Source: Prorocentrum cordatum
Lineage: Eukaryota; Sar; Dinophyceae; Prorocentrales; Prorocentraceae
Length of the DNA stretch: 64,000 bases
Assembly (NCBI GenBank): GCA_963575745.1
Contig: CAUYUJ010020182.1
Span: 504,604 to 568,603 of the forward strand
Reading direction: 5' to 3'
In this document: one piece after another, positions 30,453 through 41,039 of the stretch
Layout: each line of letters begins with the position of its first letter
Numbering within the stretch: the first letter of the stretch is position 1
Position numbers and translations under genes: made by a program
Notes under the pieces: model-generated
What the model was told of the DNA's origin: nothing
What the model saw: the letters and a program-made list of their open reading frames with translations, nothing else
Database searches by the model: none

Positions 30453-31356
30453 GACGCTTCGCGTATCCCCACCAGCCTTTTCCGAGAGTTTGGACGCCTG
30501 TTGTCCCGCTTCACGAGGCCGCTGACCAAAAAGTATCCCCACCAGCCCATCCAGAAACGATGTCCAGGCGAGTTGAAAGGTGATCAGGGAAGTGCGGGAG
30601 CCCAGAGGGGGACGGCCGAACCGTGTGAAGGACAGAGGGGGCGAAGGAGAAAATTTGATGGATGGATGAGGGAGTAGGGAGAAGGAGGATGAATAGGATG
30701 AGGAGGAGGATGAGGAGGAGGAGGAGGAGGAGGAGGAGGAGGAGGAGGAGGAGGAGGAGGAGGAGGAGGCAAAGGCGGAGGGGGAGGAGGAAGATGATAA
30801 GGGATAGGAGGAGGAAGGAGGAGGAGGAGAGCAAGCAAAGAGCCAGAGGTCTCTTGGATGCTTCTCGGAGCCTCTTGGGGTATCTCTTGGGCGCCTTGGG
30901 ACGTCTTGGGGGTCTCTTGGCGGTCGTGGGGGGTTCGTCGGCGTCGTGGGTTCCTCGGGGGGGGGGGGGGCTCGTGGGGCCGCTTGGGATCCTTTGGGGG
31001 GCCTCCTGGGGGCCTCTTGGGGGCCTCTGGGGCCATCTTGGGGCCATTTTGGAACCTCTTGGGGCCTCCTGGGCGCTTCTTGGGGCCATCTTGGAGGAGA
31101 TCGATCAAACAAGAGGGGGGCATGAATTAGCGCCCCCCCCCCAGGAGGCCAAAATGAGGCCAGGACCTTAGTAAAACCAATGAGTTTGGCTTCCTCGCCG
31201 AGGCCGCTTTGGGCGCCCCGACGACTCGCGAAACCCCCTGTCCAGGTCCATGGGGAGGGGGCAGAGGGAGGGGCAAGCCCCCCCCCGAAGGGGAAGAAGG
31301 AGGGGTGGAAAAGGACACTGCCTCAACCACCTACGCCCGGAGGGCTGGTGGGACTC
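30453..31356 (+). mobile_element. Repeat A: TIR element inserted in LINE3 ORF1
   Basis: Begins GACGCTTCGCGTATCCCCAC and ends GGGCTGGTGGGACTCT; CCCACCAGC / GCTGGTGGG forms a short terminal inverted repeat. The body has a GGA tract (30690-30835), the CTTGGGG minisatellite (about 30850-31090), a CATCTTGGAGG-GATCG block and a GAAGGGG-rich 3' region. A 578-bp copy with the same ends is at 42442-43019. No transposase frame. Confidence 0.7.
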
Positions 31357-32170
31357 TCGGCTGTAGTTGAGGGGGTCAACAGCAATGCAGCACAGATCGA
31401 AGCATGCAAACTTGAAAATGAGATTTTCAAAGCCTATGGAGACAAGATTCAGTTGCTCGAGACAGAACAAAAGGCGATTAGGGCTGAACTTGCTGCTAAC
31501 GAGGCCCCCCCTGTAGTTGCGGGCTTTTCGCCGAAAGGGGCCCCCCCCCTGGGCCAGCGCCCCTCGTTCAGAAAGAGACATTTTCATCTTTTCCAATCTG
31601 GGCTGGGATCTGAAGAAGCCAGAAGCCCTCGAGAAAGCCGGGGATGTTATCCGTGGAGCGGGGGTCGCCCAGCCCGTAGACATTGTCGCCCCCTTTACGG
31701 TTACGGTAGTTGTGTCGAGATCAAATGGGCCTCGGCTGCAAAGAGAAGTCAAGCTGCTGAGACATTCCGCCAGAAGGCTTTGGCCACGGGGATAGGCCGA
31801 TATGACGTGGTCAGATCCGCACGAGGGACGAAAGGGCTCCAGGGAGGCTTTTCAAGACAGTGGCAGACGCCGTTATAACCGCCATGGAACGCAACACCGA
31901 TTCCATATTGTGGTTTGTTCTCGTACTCGCAAGATCTGGTTTGAAGATCATCTCGTCGGGGCGGTTGTTGCAGGGGAATGGAAGTGGGATGATGTTCGTT
32001 TCGAAAGGACCCGAATGGCCCAGTACAAGGGGGCGGTTCGCAAGGCGGCAGATGAAGCCCTCAAGAAATGAGGGGGGCACGGGCATGTTAGGGGGTTCTT
32101 CTGCGCACTGAACGTCCAGGGCACGTGCGCGGATGACGCTGCAATTCAAGCTATCTTGGGTTTATTAGAG
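31357..32170 (+). pseudogene. LINE3 ORF1 remainder
   Basis: Coiled-coil segment at 31360-31500, then shuffled frames. A stretch around 31880-32070 (RKIWFEDHLVGAVVAGEW, then KAADEALKK) looks like the C-terminal domain of a LINE ORF1 protein. Several frameshifts. Confidence 0.5.
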
Positions 32171-32175
32171 CTGAA

Positions 32176-32560
32176 ATGCTGGGGTCGCATTTGATTTTAG
32201 AGGTGGGCTTTAGGAGCGGCCCCGAAGAGGGCAATGGGGAACTCTCCCCCGCCTCGGGCGGTCGCGCTTTCCTCCGCCATCATCCTGGCCCCGGGCGCAG
32301 GGCCACGGGCATCCTGATCCGCCATTATCTCGGAAAACGCGTGAAAGATGTCATATGCGATTGGAGGTCTGTTCGTGTTGATTCCTTCCAGTTTATCTTC
32401 AAGGTTGCCGCCATCCTGCCCGCTCCTTTCTCTTCTCCCATATCGATCATGACCTCTTTGCGGACGCTCTCGATATGGCTAGTGCTCTTGGAAGAGCTCG
32501 ACCCAGAGGTTGGATTCTTTCCTGGCTGGGGGAGATGAATGCCGATCAAGGAAATGGGGG
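32176..32560 (+). pseudogene. LINE3 endonuclease relic
   Basis: The frame includes GRRATGILIRHYLGKRVKDV, then VLLEELDPEVGFFPGWG-like text, and continues in another frame as MNADQGNGG. The order resembles the middle of a LINE AP-type endonuclease, where a GDWN metal motif would precede the NAD. Catalytic residues are not all preserved. Confidence 0.45.
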
Positions 32561-33199
32561 CCCCGCATATGAATCCTTTCTTGGCGCGCGTCGCTATCTC
32601 AGACTGGGCCGGGCCCCTCTAAGTTTTCTTTGGCCAGCGCCCCTTTTGCCGGGAGACCTGGCGGGGGCCGAGCTCTTTCCCAAGACCCTTCTGTAATTGA
32701 TCTTGCGGCGCTGGACGGGGGGGGGGGTCTCAATCTGATAGCATTGCGCGGCGGGCTGGGACTCCAGGGGATCACGCATTGATCGGCTGCGATGCGCTGG
32801 CATTCTCTTCCAAAGGAAAGCCCCGCAGGCCGCTGCGCTGGGTTCCCTCTGACATCTTTGAGGCCCCCAACATTGCTGAGCAAATTTTCCCCGAGGCGTC
32901 GGAACGCGTCCGCTTCGATCGGGGCGAACGCCCTGATTCGCGCTCGGTGAAATTTCAGGACACGACCGGCCTGGTCTCTCTTCCATCAGTTTCTGGGGGT
33001 CGGTCCTGGGGCAAGCGCGCGAAGCTGCGCAGGCCCCGCCCAGGAAAATAAGACGGCGCGCCGAAGAACCTTTCTGGATCAAGTCATTGAGAGTAAAATA
33101 TCGTTCTGCTTGCACAAAAAAAAAACGCGCTTCGGCTGGCGCCCCGCTGTCGAGAGCCCCCAAGATCATTCGGTTAGTCAGAGACTCTAGTCGGATTGC
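32561..33199. other. LINE3 interior, too decayed to assign
   Basis: Scattered short frames (for example APNIAEQIFPEASERVRF at about 32860) but no readable domain. Confidence 0.35.
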
Positions 33200-34980
33200 A
33201 CCTTTAACATTTCAGAAAGTGTAGGTTTGGGCCTCCCGCAAGATTATCCTTCCTATTCTGGGTTTTGTACAAGATGGTCAACAGGTCCTTGATCATGCAA
33301 AATGCCCCCAGCTTGTCTGCCAGGAGTATTCGGCCAGGTGGGGTCTCTCAGATGCTGGCACGAGGGGAGATGATGAGATGCTTCGTAGCTCTGGCTTCTG
33401 GGATGATTTTGAGACACCGGTTGATCGTGATACATTGGGTGAGGCAGTGGATGATATCCAGGCCCCCCGTAAGACAGGCCCCTACTTGGGTTGGATTGCT
33501 ATTGTCAAGATTGCAGGGGGGAGTGGGTTACAACACCTCCTGGTTGGGCATCATTTGCCAAGGGCATTTGGGAAACAAAATCAAGGGCTTCGGTCTGCCC
33601 TCTCAAACTTGAGTTGCCATCCCTCAGCTTACGATTGCCAAGATCTACCATATATTCATATATTGCTCGTTCCATCCTACCCGCCTTGGATAACTACACT
33701 CAGTCAAAAGGCATTCCTGGCCTCATCTAGGGGTTAAGTAAAGGAGGCCAACTCCAAGAGCTTCACACTTCAGTTTACCATATATTGGAGCATAGCCGCG
33801 ATCATGTCAACAACGGCATGGCGGGCATCACAGACATCAAAGCTCATCGCGATCAAATACGTTATGGGTTAGCACTTAGAAGCCTCACTGGGAGAGGGGT
33901 ATGTTGCTTTCTAGCAATGGGTTGCCTAAGACTTCGCAGGGGGCCCAGGGTCACCTTTTCCATCTTAGACTCAGAGACGGATGTGATCGACCGCCGAAAG
34001 GGGGTTGGCGCAGGGAGCTGGCACGGCATGTACGCCTGCAAGAACCACCGTGGAAGACTGTTTCATCTGCGCCCTTGGAAAGATCTATGGGGCATCCCTG
34101 GGCATCCATTTGAGAAGCGAGACCTCGGGGATTGACTTCTCTCCCTCCCTCCTCAGTTGGTCAGACAACATCTTCGCGATAGGTTCTAGCTTCGAAGATC
34201 TAACTCGGCTCGCGAGTGTCCTCGAAGGGGTTCTCTGGGAGTTGCATAGGGTCCGTATCCAACCAGACAGGGAAATCCTCGCCTCCGATCCCCGCGCTTT
34301 CGACAGCTCCGACAGGACGGACGCAGGCGGACCTCAGTGGACTGTCGTATCTGAGGCGAGGATTATCGGTATCATGTTGTCTAACGGCTCATGCAATGCG
34401 GATGTTCGCAGGGGGCTTCAGCAGATTTGCAGCGCGTTTTGGTCCAATAGCACATTTCTTGTGAATGGCAAAATTCCTGTGAGCACACGGCTTGGGGAAC
34501 CCAACCGCATGGCCTGCGGCATCATCAGGTCGAGAGGTGCTGCTTGGGTTCCCTCGAAGCATACTTGGGATTTTATTTCCAAAACCCCGAACAAACTCAT
34601 CAACATCACGCTTAAGACCAAAAGACAGTCTGAGGGGACTTCCGATCAGTTTAACCCCAGGAGGAACAGGAAAGTCAAACAGTACAGGGGCGTCTGCCGG
34701 ACTCTTGTCCATACGGAGTCAGCCAGTAGCTGGCTTGCACACGTGCAGAGGCATCCTGAAGACCATTCATTCCCCCCGGCTTTTTCGAAACTGTAAACAC
34801 TGGGTGTCGGACAATCGGTGTTTTGACAGCCCAGGGGTAGCCGAGCCAATTCCAGAATTCACAGGGACCATGTTTTACGATATGATCAGGTCTTGGACCT
34901 CTCGTTTCTCTCACGAGGGCTCTCGAGACAAGAAGGTGCGTCATCAACTAGCTCGGGTCATGTTGGATTGGGCATGAAGT
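33200..34980 (+). pseudogene. LINE3 reverse-transcriptase relic
   Basis: The best frame is 34005-34796, with LLSWSDNIFAIGSSFEDLTR, where SWSDN sits at the position of RT motif C, then a thumb-like VLWELHRVRIQPDREIL and a post-RT region. Upstream frames (33378-33737, 33785-34135) are pieces in different phases. At least three frameshifts and an end stop near 34794. Confidence 0.5.
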
Positions 34981-35235
34981 ATCATTTCTCCTCCTCTCAG
35001 TAACTGCGCGGCTCAAGTATGCGCTGCGCCTCTGTGCTTTTATTCGCCCCGCCTCTGATCGGAGGCCTTATCATTGCAATCTCTTCTTCAGCAGAAGATC
35101 GACCTTCTCCTGACCTGGACGAGGTCTGGTGTCCAATCACTCCCACTGTTCCCCTGGGTTCTTCTCTAACCGCACCCACTTCTTCCGGGTTCCTTCGATC
35201 GCAAGGCTCTGGGCCGGCGGGCATTCAATCGCAAA

Positions 35236-36237
35236 ATGGCTTCAGATGGCAAGGGCGGCGACGAAGGCACCCCTTTGGGTTCGGCTGAGAAGCAGAAGCT
35301 TTTAAAATATATGCTGGAGAAGTACAGGAAGACCATATTGGAGCCCACAACGAAGTCCCCGCCGCCAGTTTTGCCCGGGAACCCTCTGCCTCCACCTCCG
35401 CCGACTGCACCTGCTGCTACTGAAGAGGCTCCGAAAAGGTCCGCCAGCAGGAGCCGCGGCAGGTCGCCGATTGCAAGGCGCAGAATGGCACCAGGCGGTC
35501 ATGGTCCAACAGGAGGAGGCGCTGGCTCCCCTGGGGGCAAGAGCACGCCCGCTACACAAGATTACGAGTCAGCTGGCCACGCCGACGCCCAGAAAGACTC
35601 TTCCAAGGGGGGAACACATGGGGGGGCCAGCGGTTCCAGCTCCACCGATTCCAGCGCAGAGCCCGCGGGTGCTAAAGCGGTTCCCGGGCCTCGAATCCCA
35701 CCAGCCAAACCGTGGGAGCACTCCGTCAAGCCGTGGGTCAGCCCGATTGGCCCGCCCATTCTCAAGTCCCAGATCAGGAAGGATGAAGATGTCTGTCCGA
35801 TATTTCCTCCTTCAGATGGGTTGGATTACGATAAGGCGGACAGGGAGAATTGCATTCTAGTCTTTTGTCTTCAATTTACCGATTGTGACTTCCGCTCACG
35901 CGATGCTGGATCAGGCTCTATTTACACGGCGAAGGAACTCACCCCTTTTGTTGTCGACAGCCAAGGCCCTCTTCTCAGCAACTCGGGGACTCCTGCCCCC
36001 CAAGAGAAGGGGTTCCCCAGGGCCAGCGATGCCATCGACACTATTCATCGCTATGGGTTCGCCTTTGCGGGGCGGTTTCAGATGAAGTTCCGCGGCTGCT
36101 CCTTTGCGACGAGCGACGAAGCCAAAGAGGTTGGCCCGCATATCATCCCCCATGCCAAATCAGCGAGCAGCTCCAGGAATATTAAGGGCGGTGAGGCCCT
36201 GTCCTACTGCTCAAAATGGGAGAGGTGGAAGATGTGA
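35236..36237 (+). CDS. Intact 333-residue ORF, unassigned
   Basis: ATG at 35236 (CAAAATGGC context) to TGA, with no interruption. The N-terminus is helical and Lys-rich (EKQKLLKYMLEKYRKTIL), followed by a Pro/Ser/Arg-rich linker with RSASRSRGRSP, a Gly/Ser/Thr-rich stretch, and a compact C-terminal half (about residue 190 on) with ordinary globular composition (ENCILVFCLQFTDCDF, AIDTIHRYGFAFAGRF). I do not recognise the family. Codon use is less GC-biased than in the PKA-R or RPL9 exons, closer to LINE3 just upstream, so it may be element-borne. It could also be one exon of a larger gene. Confidence 0.55.
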   Translation: MASDGKGGDEGTPLGSAEKQKLLKYMLEKYRKTILEPTTKSPPPVLPGNPLPPPPPTAPAATEEAPKRSASRSRGRSPIARRRMAPGGHGPTGGGAGSPGGKSTPATQDYESAGHADAQKDSSKGGTHGGASGSSSTDSSAEPAGAKAVPGPRIPPAKPWEHSVKPWVSPIGPPILKSQIRKDEDVCPIFPPSDGLDYDKADRENCILVFCLQFTDCDFRSRDAGSGSIYTAKELTPFVVDSQGPLLSNSGTPAPQEKGFPRASDAIDTIHRYGFAFAGRFQMKFRGCSFATSDEAKEVGPHIIPHAKSASSSRNIKGGEALSYCSKWERWKM

Positions 36238-37258
36238 GCGATCTGATTTCAGTCTACTGCGGCCCTCATGACGCATCAGCGAGGTGCCACCTTTTATGCA
36301 AGCAACGGTCAGCATTCTGAATTGCGTTCCTCATGGTGGGTTATTGCTGTCTCCGCTCTTTCTCATTATCATTCGCATTCTCTTACTATGATTGGGTTCT
36401 TCTCAGTTCACAATTCAGTCACGCCTCATCTGAGGTCTGCATATTTCTTGGGTTGGCATGTTTTCTAGCGCCGCCCCCTCAGAGGCCAATTGATTGTTCA
36501 GACGGCCTGGCCGGGGCTGCGCATGGAAAAAAAGAGCCCCACCTCCCGCCTGTCCCTCTGGGTTTGCCCTCTTTTGTGGGATCTGGGGTTCCTCCTCGGT
36601 TTGTTCCCATCTTTGGCGTCCGACTGGAACGGCCTCTCAGGATGGGCTTCTTATCTCGATTCCATTTCTGCGGGTGTCCTGGGCACCCTGCCTCGCGCGG
36701 GCTCTAGTACATGTAGCTGTCGGCGTTGTATCGCAGCCACTTGATGCTCGAAGTTTGTACATGTACTTTTGCAGACCCTGTGCATTCAGTCCGCGCATGC
36801 CTCCCGTTCCGCCCCTCTGCTCCCTAACCGAACGATCCCACTGTCATCGAACATGGCGTTGGCCTTGGGCATTCGAGACCAAAACACTTTCTGGCGACTG
36901 ACGACGTGTTATCCCGTCTGCAATCCTCTCCGTTGTGGTACAGTCGCGTGAACTCTCTTCCAGTGAAGTTTCAGGCGTGGGATTCGTCGTCCTTGTGGTT
37001 TTCTGTATCTTCGTACACTGTCCAATGGTTTGATGTTGATAGGCGGATGCGCTTTGGGCCTCGTTCGAATATGACTTCTGGGTTACGGATTTGTCCTCTC
37101 AACGCCAGGGTGGAGTGGAGTAAGGTGGAGGAGCGTCGTCGGTTCGATAGCTAGTCTTCTTCCTCGTAGTGCCTGGGAGCTTTTATATTTGAGACGCTTC
37201 TGTCTGCGCGCACTACGCTGCGTCTACTCTACCGGCATTTCAGCCTCAAACAGAGTAG
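36238..37258. other. Lower-GC region with fragmentary frames
   Basis: Several short plus-strand frames of natural composition (for example FQAWDSSSLWFSVSSYTVQW, 36906-37154) in different phases. No family recognised; could be exons or a decayed element. Confidence 0.35.
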
Positions 37259-37582
37259 GCACTGCGCCCTCCCTTTGCGGCCCGCCACCACTCTGGGTTC
37301 TTCCACCTGTGCTTGCAACGCGGGGGGCGCAAGGCTACCCTCGCCGTCCTCCTCGCTAACTCGAGGACTAAGTGGCACGAGGGATCGGGTGGCTGGTGGC
37401 ACTACAGCGAGCAGGACGAGTCCGAAACAAAGGTGTGGGAACACGAATGCCACGCGATCTGGGTTGACCCAAAGAGCGGCTGGGCACAGAACGTGATGTG
37501 TTACCTGGACAGTCTCGATTGGACTGACGACGGTGTGGTCGATTACTGGAAGTGGAGGGCTGTTCCATCGATGCACGACTAA
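37259..37582 (+). CDS. Unassigned ORF or exon, Trp-rich
   Basis: The open frame follows TAG at 37256-37258, which could also serve as an AG acceptor, and ends at TAA 37580. It reads ARHHSGFFHLCLQRGGRKAT, then SGGWWHYSEQDESETKVWEH and a C-terminal DDGVVDYWKWRAVPSMHD. Eight Trp in about 107 residues and regular alternation suggest a real folded domain. There is no ATG before the conserved-looking part, so it is probably an exon. Family not recognised. Confidence 0.45.
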   Translation, partial: ALRPPFAARHHSGFFHLCLQRGGRKATLAVLLANSRTKWHEGSGGWWHYSEQDESETKVWEHECHAIWVDPKSGWAQNVMCYLDSLDWTDDGVVDYWKWRAVPSMHD

Positions 37583-38168
37583 AGGAGACCTTTCTCCGTA
37601 TTCCTCACTAGACCCTGCCCAATACAAAACGTTATAAATCTTGGGCTGGTCCGCTATGCTTATTTCTCGCAAAAGCTGGAGTTTTTCATGTTCTCGCGCG
37701 CTAACTTGGGTTCACAGTGCTGTTTATTCCACATTCTTCCTTTCTAAATCAATTTGGGCTCCTACTCTCTAGTCTCTGCTTCCATTGTTCATCTGACCCC
37801 TTACCTTCAATGGCTTCTGATCACAGGATCCCTCAGCCACTGTGATTTTATCGGATTTTCACGATTCACGGGTGGTTTTTTTCAGTTCGATGGGTTGTAT
37901 TCCAGTTCGTTGTGAGTCATTGCTCGCGTTCTATGTGGTTTCTTGGAAGATTCCAATGCGAACGCCGCCTGGAGGGCTAGTTACAAATTGGGATCAGCCG
38001 ATCAGTCTGGGTTCTTATATGCGCTTTCTTCTCTCCCTTTCTCCTGCTCTCCCTCCTCTCGCTTTCTTTTCTCATTGTCTTATTTTCTTCCCCACCTTCT
38101 GTCGAGGGACAGTTCTCGGTAGCGCTTCTGCGTCACGCGGATCTCGGGAGCCCGTCTTTAAGGGCGTG
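37583..38168. other. Spacer upstream of the PKA-R gene
   Basis: T-rich, non-repetitive. No gene seen. Confidence 0.5.
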
Positions 38169-38290
38169 TCATCATAATCATCATCATCCTCCTCATCATC
38201 ATGCCCCTGCTGCTGCTGTTGCTGCTGCTGCTCCTCCTGCTCCTCCTGCTCCTCCTCCTCCTTCTCCTCCTCCTCCTCATCATCATCATC
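38169..38290. repeat. (ATC)n/(TGC)n/(CTC)n cluster
   Basis: Three adjoining trinucleotide runs. Confidence 0.9.
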
Positions 38291-38772
38291 CCTCCCCCCC
38301 AACTCCCGTCGCGTCCTTTTCCCTCCTCCTCCCCCTTTCCCCCCACGGAGAGAGGGATGGCTCCAGAGACCCCCGGGCGGAACGCGAAGCCATGAGTCCC
38401 AGCTGGATTGATTTGGATCGGAGTGATGCGTCCTAGTTTTTTTCGATTTCTCGAAGACTTTCGGAGCGTCTCGGGGGCAGCGTTGGGAGGGGGATGAAGC
38501 TTCGAGTTTTGAGGTTTTCGAACGTGTTCGTCCAGTCTCGGCGGCTTTCCAGCCTTGGGATACCTTCCAGAAGCTGCGCCTCGCCGCGGGCGTTCTGGGG
38601 GTGCCGGAATCGTCCCGAAAGGCCCCCGGAAACCCGAGTTACGAATTGGAAATTCGAGATCCGTCGAGTAGTCAACGTTCGGGGGGGGTGTTTCTCTAGA
38701 TTTCCGACGATGTGATTTTGCCCGATCGCGACGTTTCTCCTTCCACTTCGCATTGAAAAAGCACATATTCGG
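38291..38772. other. Presumed 5' flank of the PKA-R gene
   Basis: Non-repetitive sequence. No SL acceptor or upstream exon could be fixed, although helix I of the docking domain is missing from the recognised exon and may be encoded here. Confidence 0.4.
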
Positions 38773-38893
38773 ATGTCTGGGTCTAAGTCCCTGCTGGTGC
38801 ACAAGCCCGACGACGTGGAGAAATTCTCCATGGACTTCCTGGTCCAGTGGCACAAAGACCACGACCCGGAGCAGGAAGTCGGAGGAGGAAAAG
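38773..38893 (+). CDS. PKA regulatory subunit, exon with docking-domain helix
   Basis: The frame from ATG 38773 reads MSGSKSLLVHKPDDVEKFSM then DFLVQWHKDHDPEQEVGGGK and one G. KPDDVEKFSMDFLVQW fits helix II of the RIIa dimerisation/docking domain that joins two regulatory subunits and binds anchoring proteins. Helix I is absent, so either an upstream exon joins at about 38788 (AG of TCTAAG) or the domain is shortened. The next intron (38894-39051) is a family-1 introner. Assignment to the PKA-R gene rests on order, strand and agreement with exons at 50351-62961, not on transcript evidence. Confidence 0.6.
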
Positions 38894-39051
38894 GTATCCA
38901 TACGGCTACCCTTCCCTTTGTTTTCGTCTTTCTTTGGCCTCCTGGGAGGCCCTCGTCGCCACGGCTGGATTCGCCTCGAAATTCTGGTCAGAACGCAGCC
39001 CGGGAGAGGTCCGTGGAGCGGTATCGGTTCCTTTTGGCTCTTCCCAGGAAG
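38894..39051 (+). mobile_element. Family-1 introner forming a PKA-R intron (158 bp)
   Basis: Starts GTATCC after AAAAG and ends GGAAG before AGGTTCAG; removal keeps the frame (GGGK-EVQKLRAERD). The interior has CTCCTGGGAGGCCCTCGTCG and GGTCAGAACGCAGCCCGGGA, as in the copies at 613 and 5553. AAG occurs at both ends, as a residue of insertion. The apparent acceptor TTCCCAG at 39041-39047 would put a stop in frame, so AAG at 39049-39051 is favoured. Confidence 0.75.
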
Positions 39052-39144
39052 AGGTTCAGAAACTGCGCGCTGAGCGGGACGCGGTGTTGAGGCGGCGTGA
39101 CGCGGCGAAGAAGGAGCTGGAAGAATTGGGGATGGACCCGGAGG
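39052..39144 (+). CDS. PKA regulatory subunit, coiled-coil exon
   Basis: Continues the preceding exon in phase: EVQKLRAERDAVLRRRDAAK then KELEELGMDPE, a charged heptad-like helix following the docking domain. The donor is probably AG-GCCGGA at 39144-39145 (GC type), but the frame stays open beyond. The next recognised exon is at 50351, about 11.2 kb away; an intermediate exon may be missed. Confidence 0.55.
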
Positions 39145-39429
39145 CCGGACGGGCCCCAGCGCAAAGCATTGCAGAACAGCACCGCCAGTGCTATTCGTGT
39201 TGGGAACTCTGGCTCAGCATGCCGCGCCGCCGGTGGTGGCCCACCCCGCTGCGGCGCGGCGCGGCAACCACACCCCAGTCTCCGAGCGTCAGCGTTCCGA
39301 GCTTTGCCCAGCCGCCCGCCACGCGCGGCGGAGCGACATATCCTACCCGCCTGCAGGGCCGAGCGCGTGGCCAGGGCCACCGCCGCGACACGCGCAGCAA
39401 AAGACTTTGTGACCGTAGGTGGGGCGCTC

Positions 39430-39564
39430 CATTACTCGCAAAGTGCCTACTCGCAAACGCCCCGAAAACACATGTCTGCTTCGATGTCATTTATCGTAGA
39501 TCCCCCACGGCTGACGGAACCAGGCCATTTGCGAGTAGCCTGAGTAGCTACTTTGCGAGTAGTG
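39430..39564. mobile_element. MITE-like element (135 bp) with TACTCGCAAA ends
   Basis: Terminal inverted repeat CATTACTCGCAAAGT / ACTTTGCGAGTAGTG (14 of 15 match), each followed inward by a second TACTCGCAAA / TTTGCGAGTA copy. No coding capacity. Confidence 0.75.
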
Positions 39565-40009
39565 AAACGCGCTCGCCGGACAAGGATGAATTCGTTCCAG
39601 AGCATTCCGGAAACCTTCTCAGGGCGTGCTGGAGCGCTCCGAGAAGGCCGCGGCGCCCGAGGCATCCTCCAGAACCGCCGGATTTCAGATACCGTGGGGG
39701 CGTTGGCTAAGGAATGCTGATGAGGGCGGCGGTGACATCCATGGCCAAGCCTCAATTGGCGTTTCACCGGCTTCCAGGCCCTGGATTCCTTATCCAGTGG
39801 TTCCTTGTCCAATACCTTCGCCGTACGCATTCTCGAGTTATCCTCCTCCGATGTTGTCCTTGTCCTGGCTTCGTCTTAGGCCTGCGCCTCGGAGGCACCG
39901 GTGGCTTGGCATCCCGCCCTTGGCGGAGGGCGCGCAGGAAGGCCGGCGGGAGTAGTTAAGACGAGGCCGGCCTCGGTGTCAGCAGGCCAGCGAGAGCCAG
40001 AGTTGACCC
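39565..40009. other. PKA-R intron, unassigned part
   Basis: Unique sequence; no exon recognised. Confidence 0.4.
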
Positions 40010-40180
40010 CCAAAAGTAAAAGGGGCCCAGGGACACCCAAATAAATAGGCACGAATCCCAGGATTCCCCATATCTTCCCATATCTTCTGGGTTTTCGTGT
40101 TCCTCCCCACTTCCCATATTTTCGCATATTTTCCTGGGAGTCGACGATTACTTGTGCCTGTGTGTTATTCCCCTCCTGAA
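40010..40180 (-). mobile_element. Introner-like element, family 2, copy b (reverse)
   Basis: Reverse complement of the family-2 blocks: GGGGCCCAGGGACACCC, ATCCCAGGATTCCCCATATC, CTTCTGGGTTTTCGTGTTCC, TTTTCCTGGGAGTCGACGAT. Being reversed within the PKA-R intron it cannot be spliced as a sense intron here. Confidence 0.75.
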
Positions 40181-40209
40181 AGAGACGTGAAGTGAGCGAC
40201 GCAAAATCA

Positions 40210-40370
40210 GGTTCGATTGCGCCAGCATTGGCGAGTAAGGTGCTCGCGCAAGGTCTCATGTAAGCCCCCTCGCTTCCAGCTTTGCGTGCCGCGCCGGCGG
40301 CCCGCGTCAGCCACCGCGTAAGGTCCCCAGGTCGTATCGTGGAAGTCCCATTCGCTTTCGTCGCTCAAGG
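40210..40370. repeat. Dispersed repeat E, copy 2
   Basis: Matches 16325-16490 (CCAGCATTGGCG, CCCTCGCTTC, GGCGGCCCGCGT, CCGCGTAAGGTC). Confidence 0.6.
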
Positions 40371-40541
40371 TTGCTTTTGTTTGTGATTCAGGGTTTTCGG
40401 AATGGGCTAACCAAGCATGTTACTTGTGATGCCGCATAAGCCCAGGCCTCTGGCGGATTCGCTCCTCTTCGTTCCGCGGGCACAGCACGAGCCGGTTTCG
40501 ACGGGGGTCGTGCTTCTCGCCGCAGCAGGGGGACGAAGGTG

Positions 40542-40897
40542 AGTCTGAGGAGGAGGGGGAGAGGGAAGAGGAAGAGGAGGAAGAGGAGGAAGAGGCAGAG
40601 GAGGAGGACGGAGGAGGACGAAGAGCAGGAGGATGTGCACGAAGAACAGGAGTGCAGGAGCAGGACGAGGAGGTGGAGGAAGAGGAGGAGGAGGAGAAGA
40701 AGGACGCCCGAGAGGAGGCGGAGCAGGAGGGGAAGACGGGCCATGAGCGGCACGGCGAGAACGAGAAGCAGAATCCGCGGGAGGGTGAGGAGGAGAAGGA
40801 AAAAGACGAGGAGGAGGAATAGGAGGAACAGGTGGACGACGACACGACGACGACGATGACCATGATTTCATCGTCGACGACGTTGACGGCGATGACA

Positions 40898-40944
<47 letters not shown>

Positions 40945-40975
40945 CAGCAGCAGCAGTAGCAGCAGGAGCAGGAAA
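40542..40975. repeat. (GGA)n, (GAC)n and (GCA)n tracts
   Basis: GGA at 40542-40830, GAC at about 40845-40945, GCA at about 40942-40970, all in a PKA-R intron. Confidence 0.9.
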
Positions 40976-41039
40976 AGGAAGAAGAGTCGGAGCAGTGGCA
41001 GTGGGGTGGTGGTGGTGGTGGGGGGGGTGGGGGGGGGAG

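Larger units (their letters stand above)
29913..34980 (+). mobile_element. LINE3: decayed non-LTR retroelement
   Basis: SL relic, 178-bp leader, broken ORF1 (from 30113), an inserted TIR element (30453-31356), ORF1 coiled-coil remainder, endonuclease relic (about 32180-32560) and RT relic (about 33200-34980). Multiple stops and frameshifts show it is dead. The 3' end was not fixed. Confidence 0.7.

Noticed and set aside
31040-31060. GGCCATTTTGGA as a further SL relic
   Set aside because: It lacks the CCGTA start and CTCAAG end and lies inside the CTTGGGG minisatellite.
39041-39047. TTCCCAG as acceptor of the first PKA-R intron
   Set aside because: Splicing there gives an in-frame TGA within about nine codons; AAG at 39051 keeps the coiled-coil frame.
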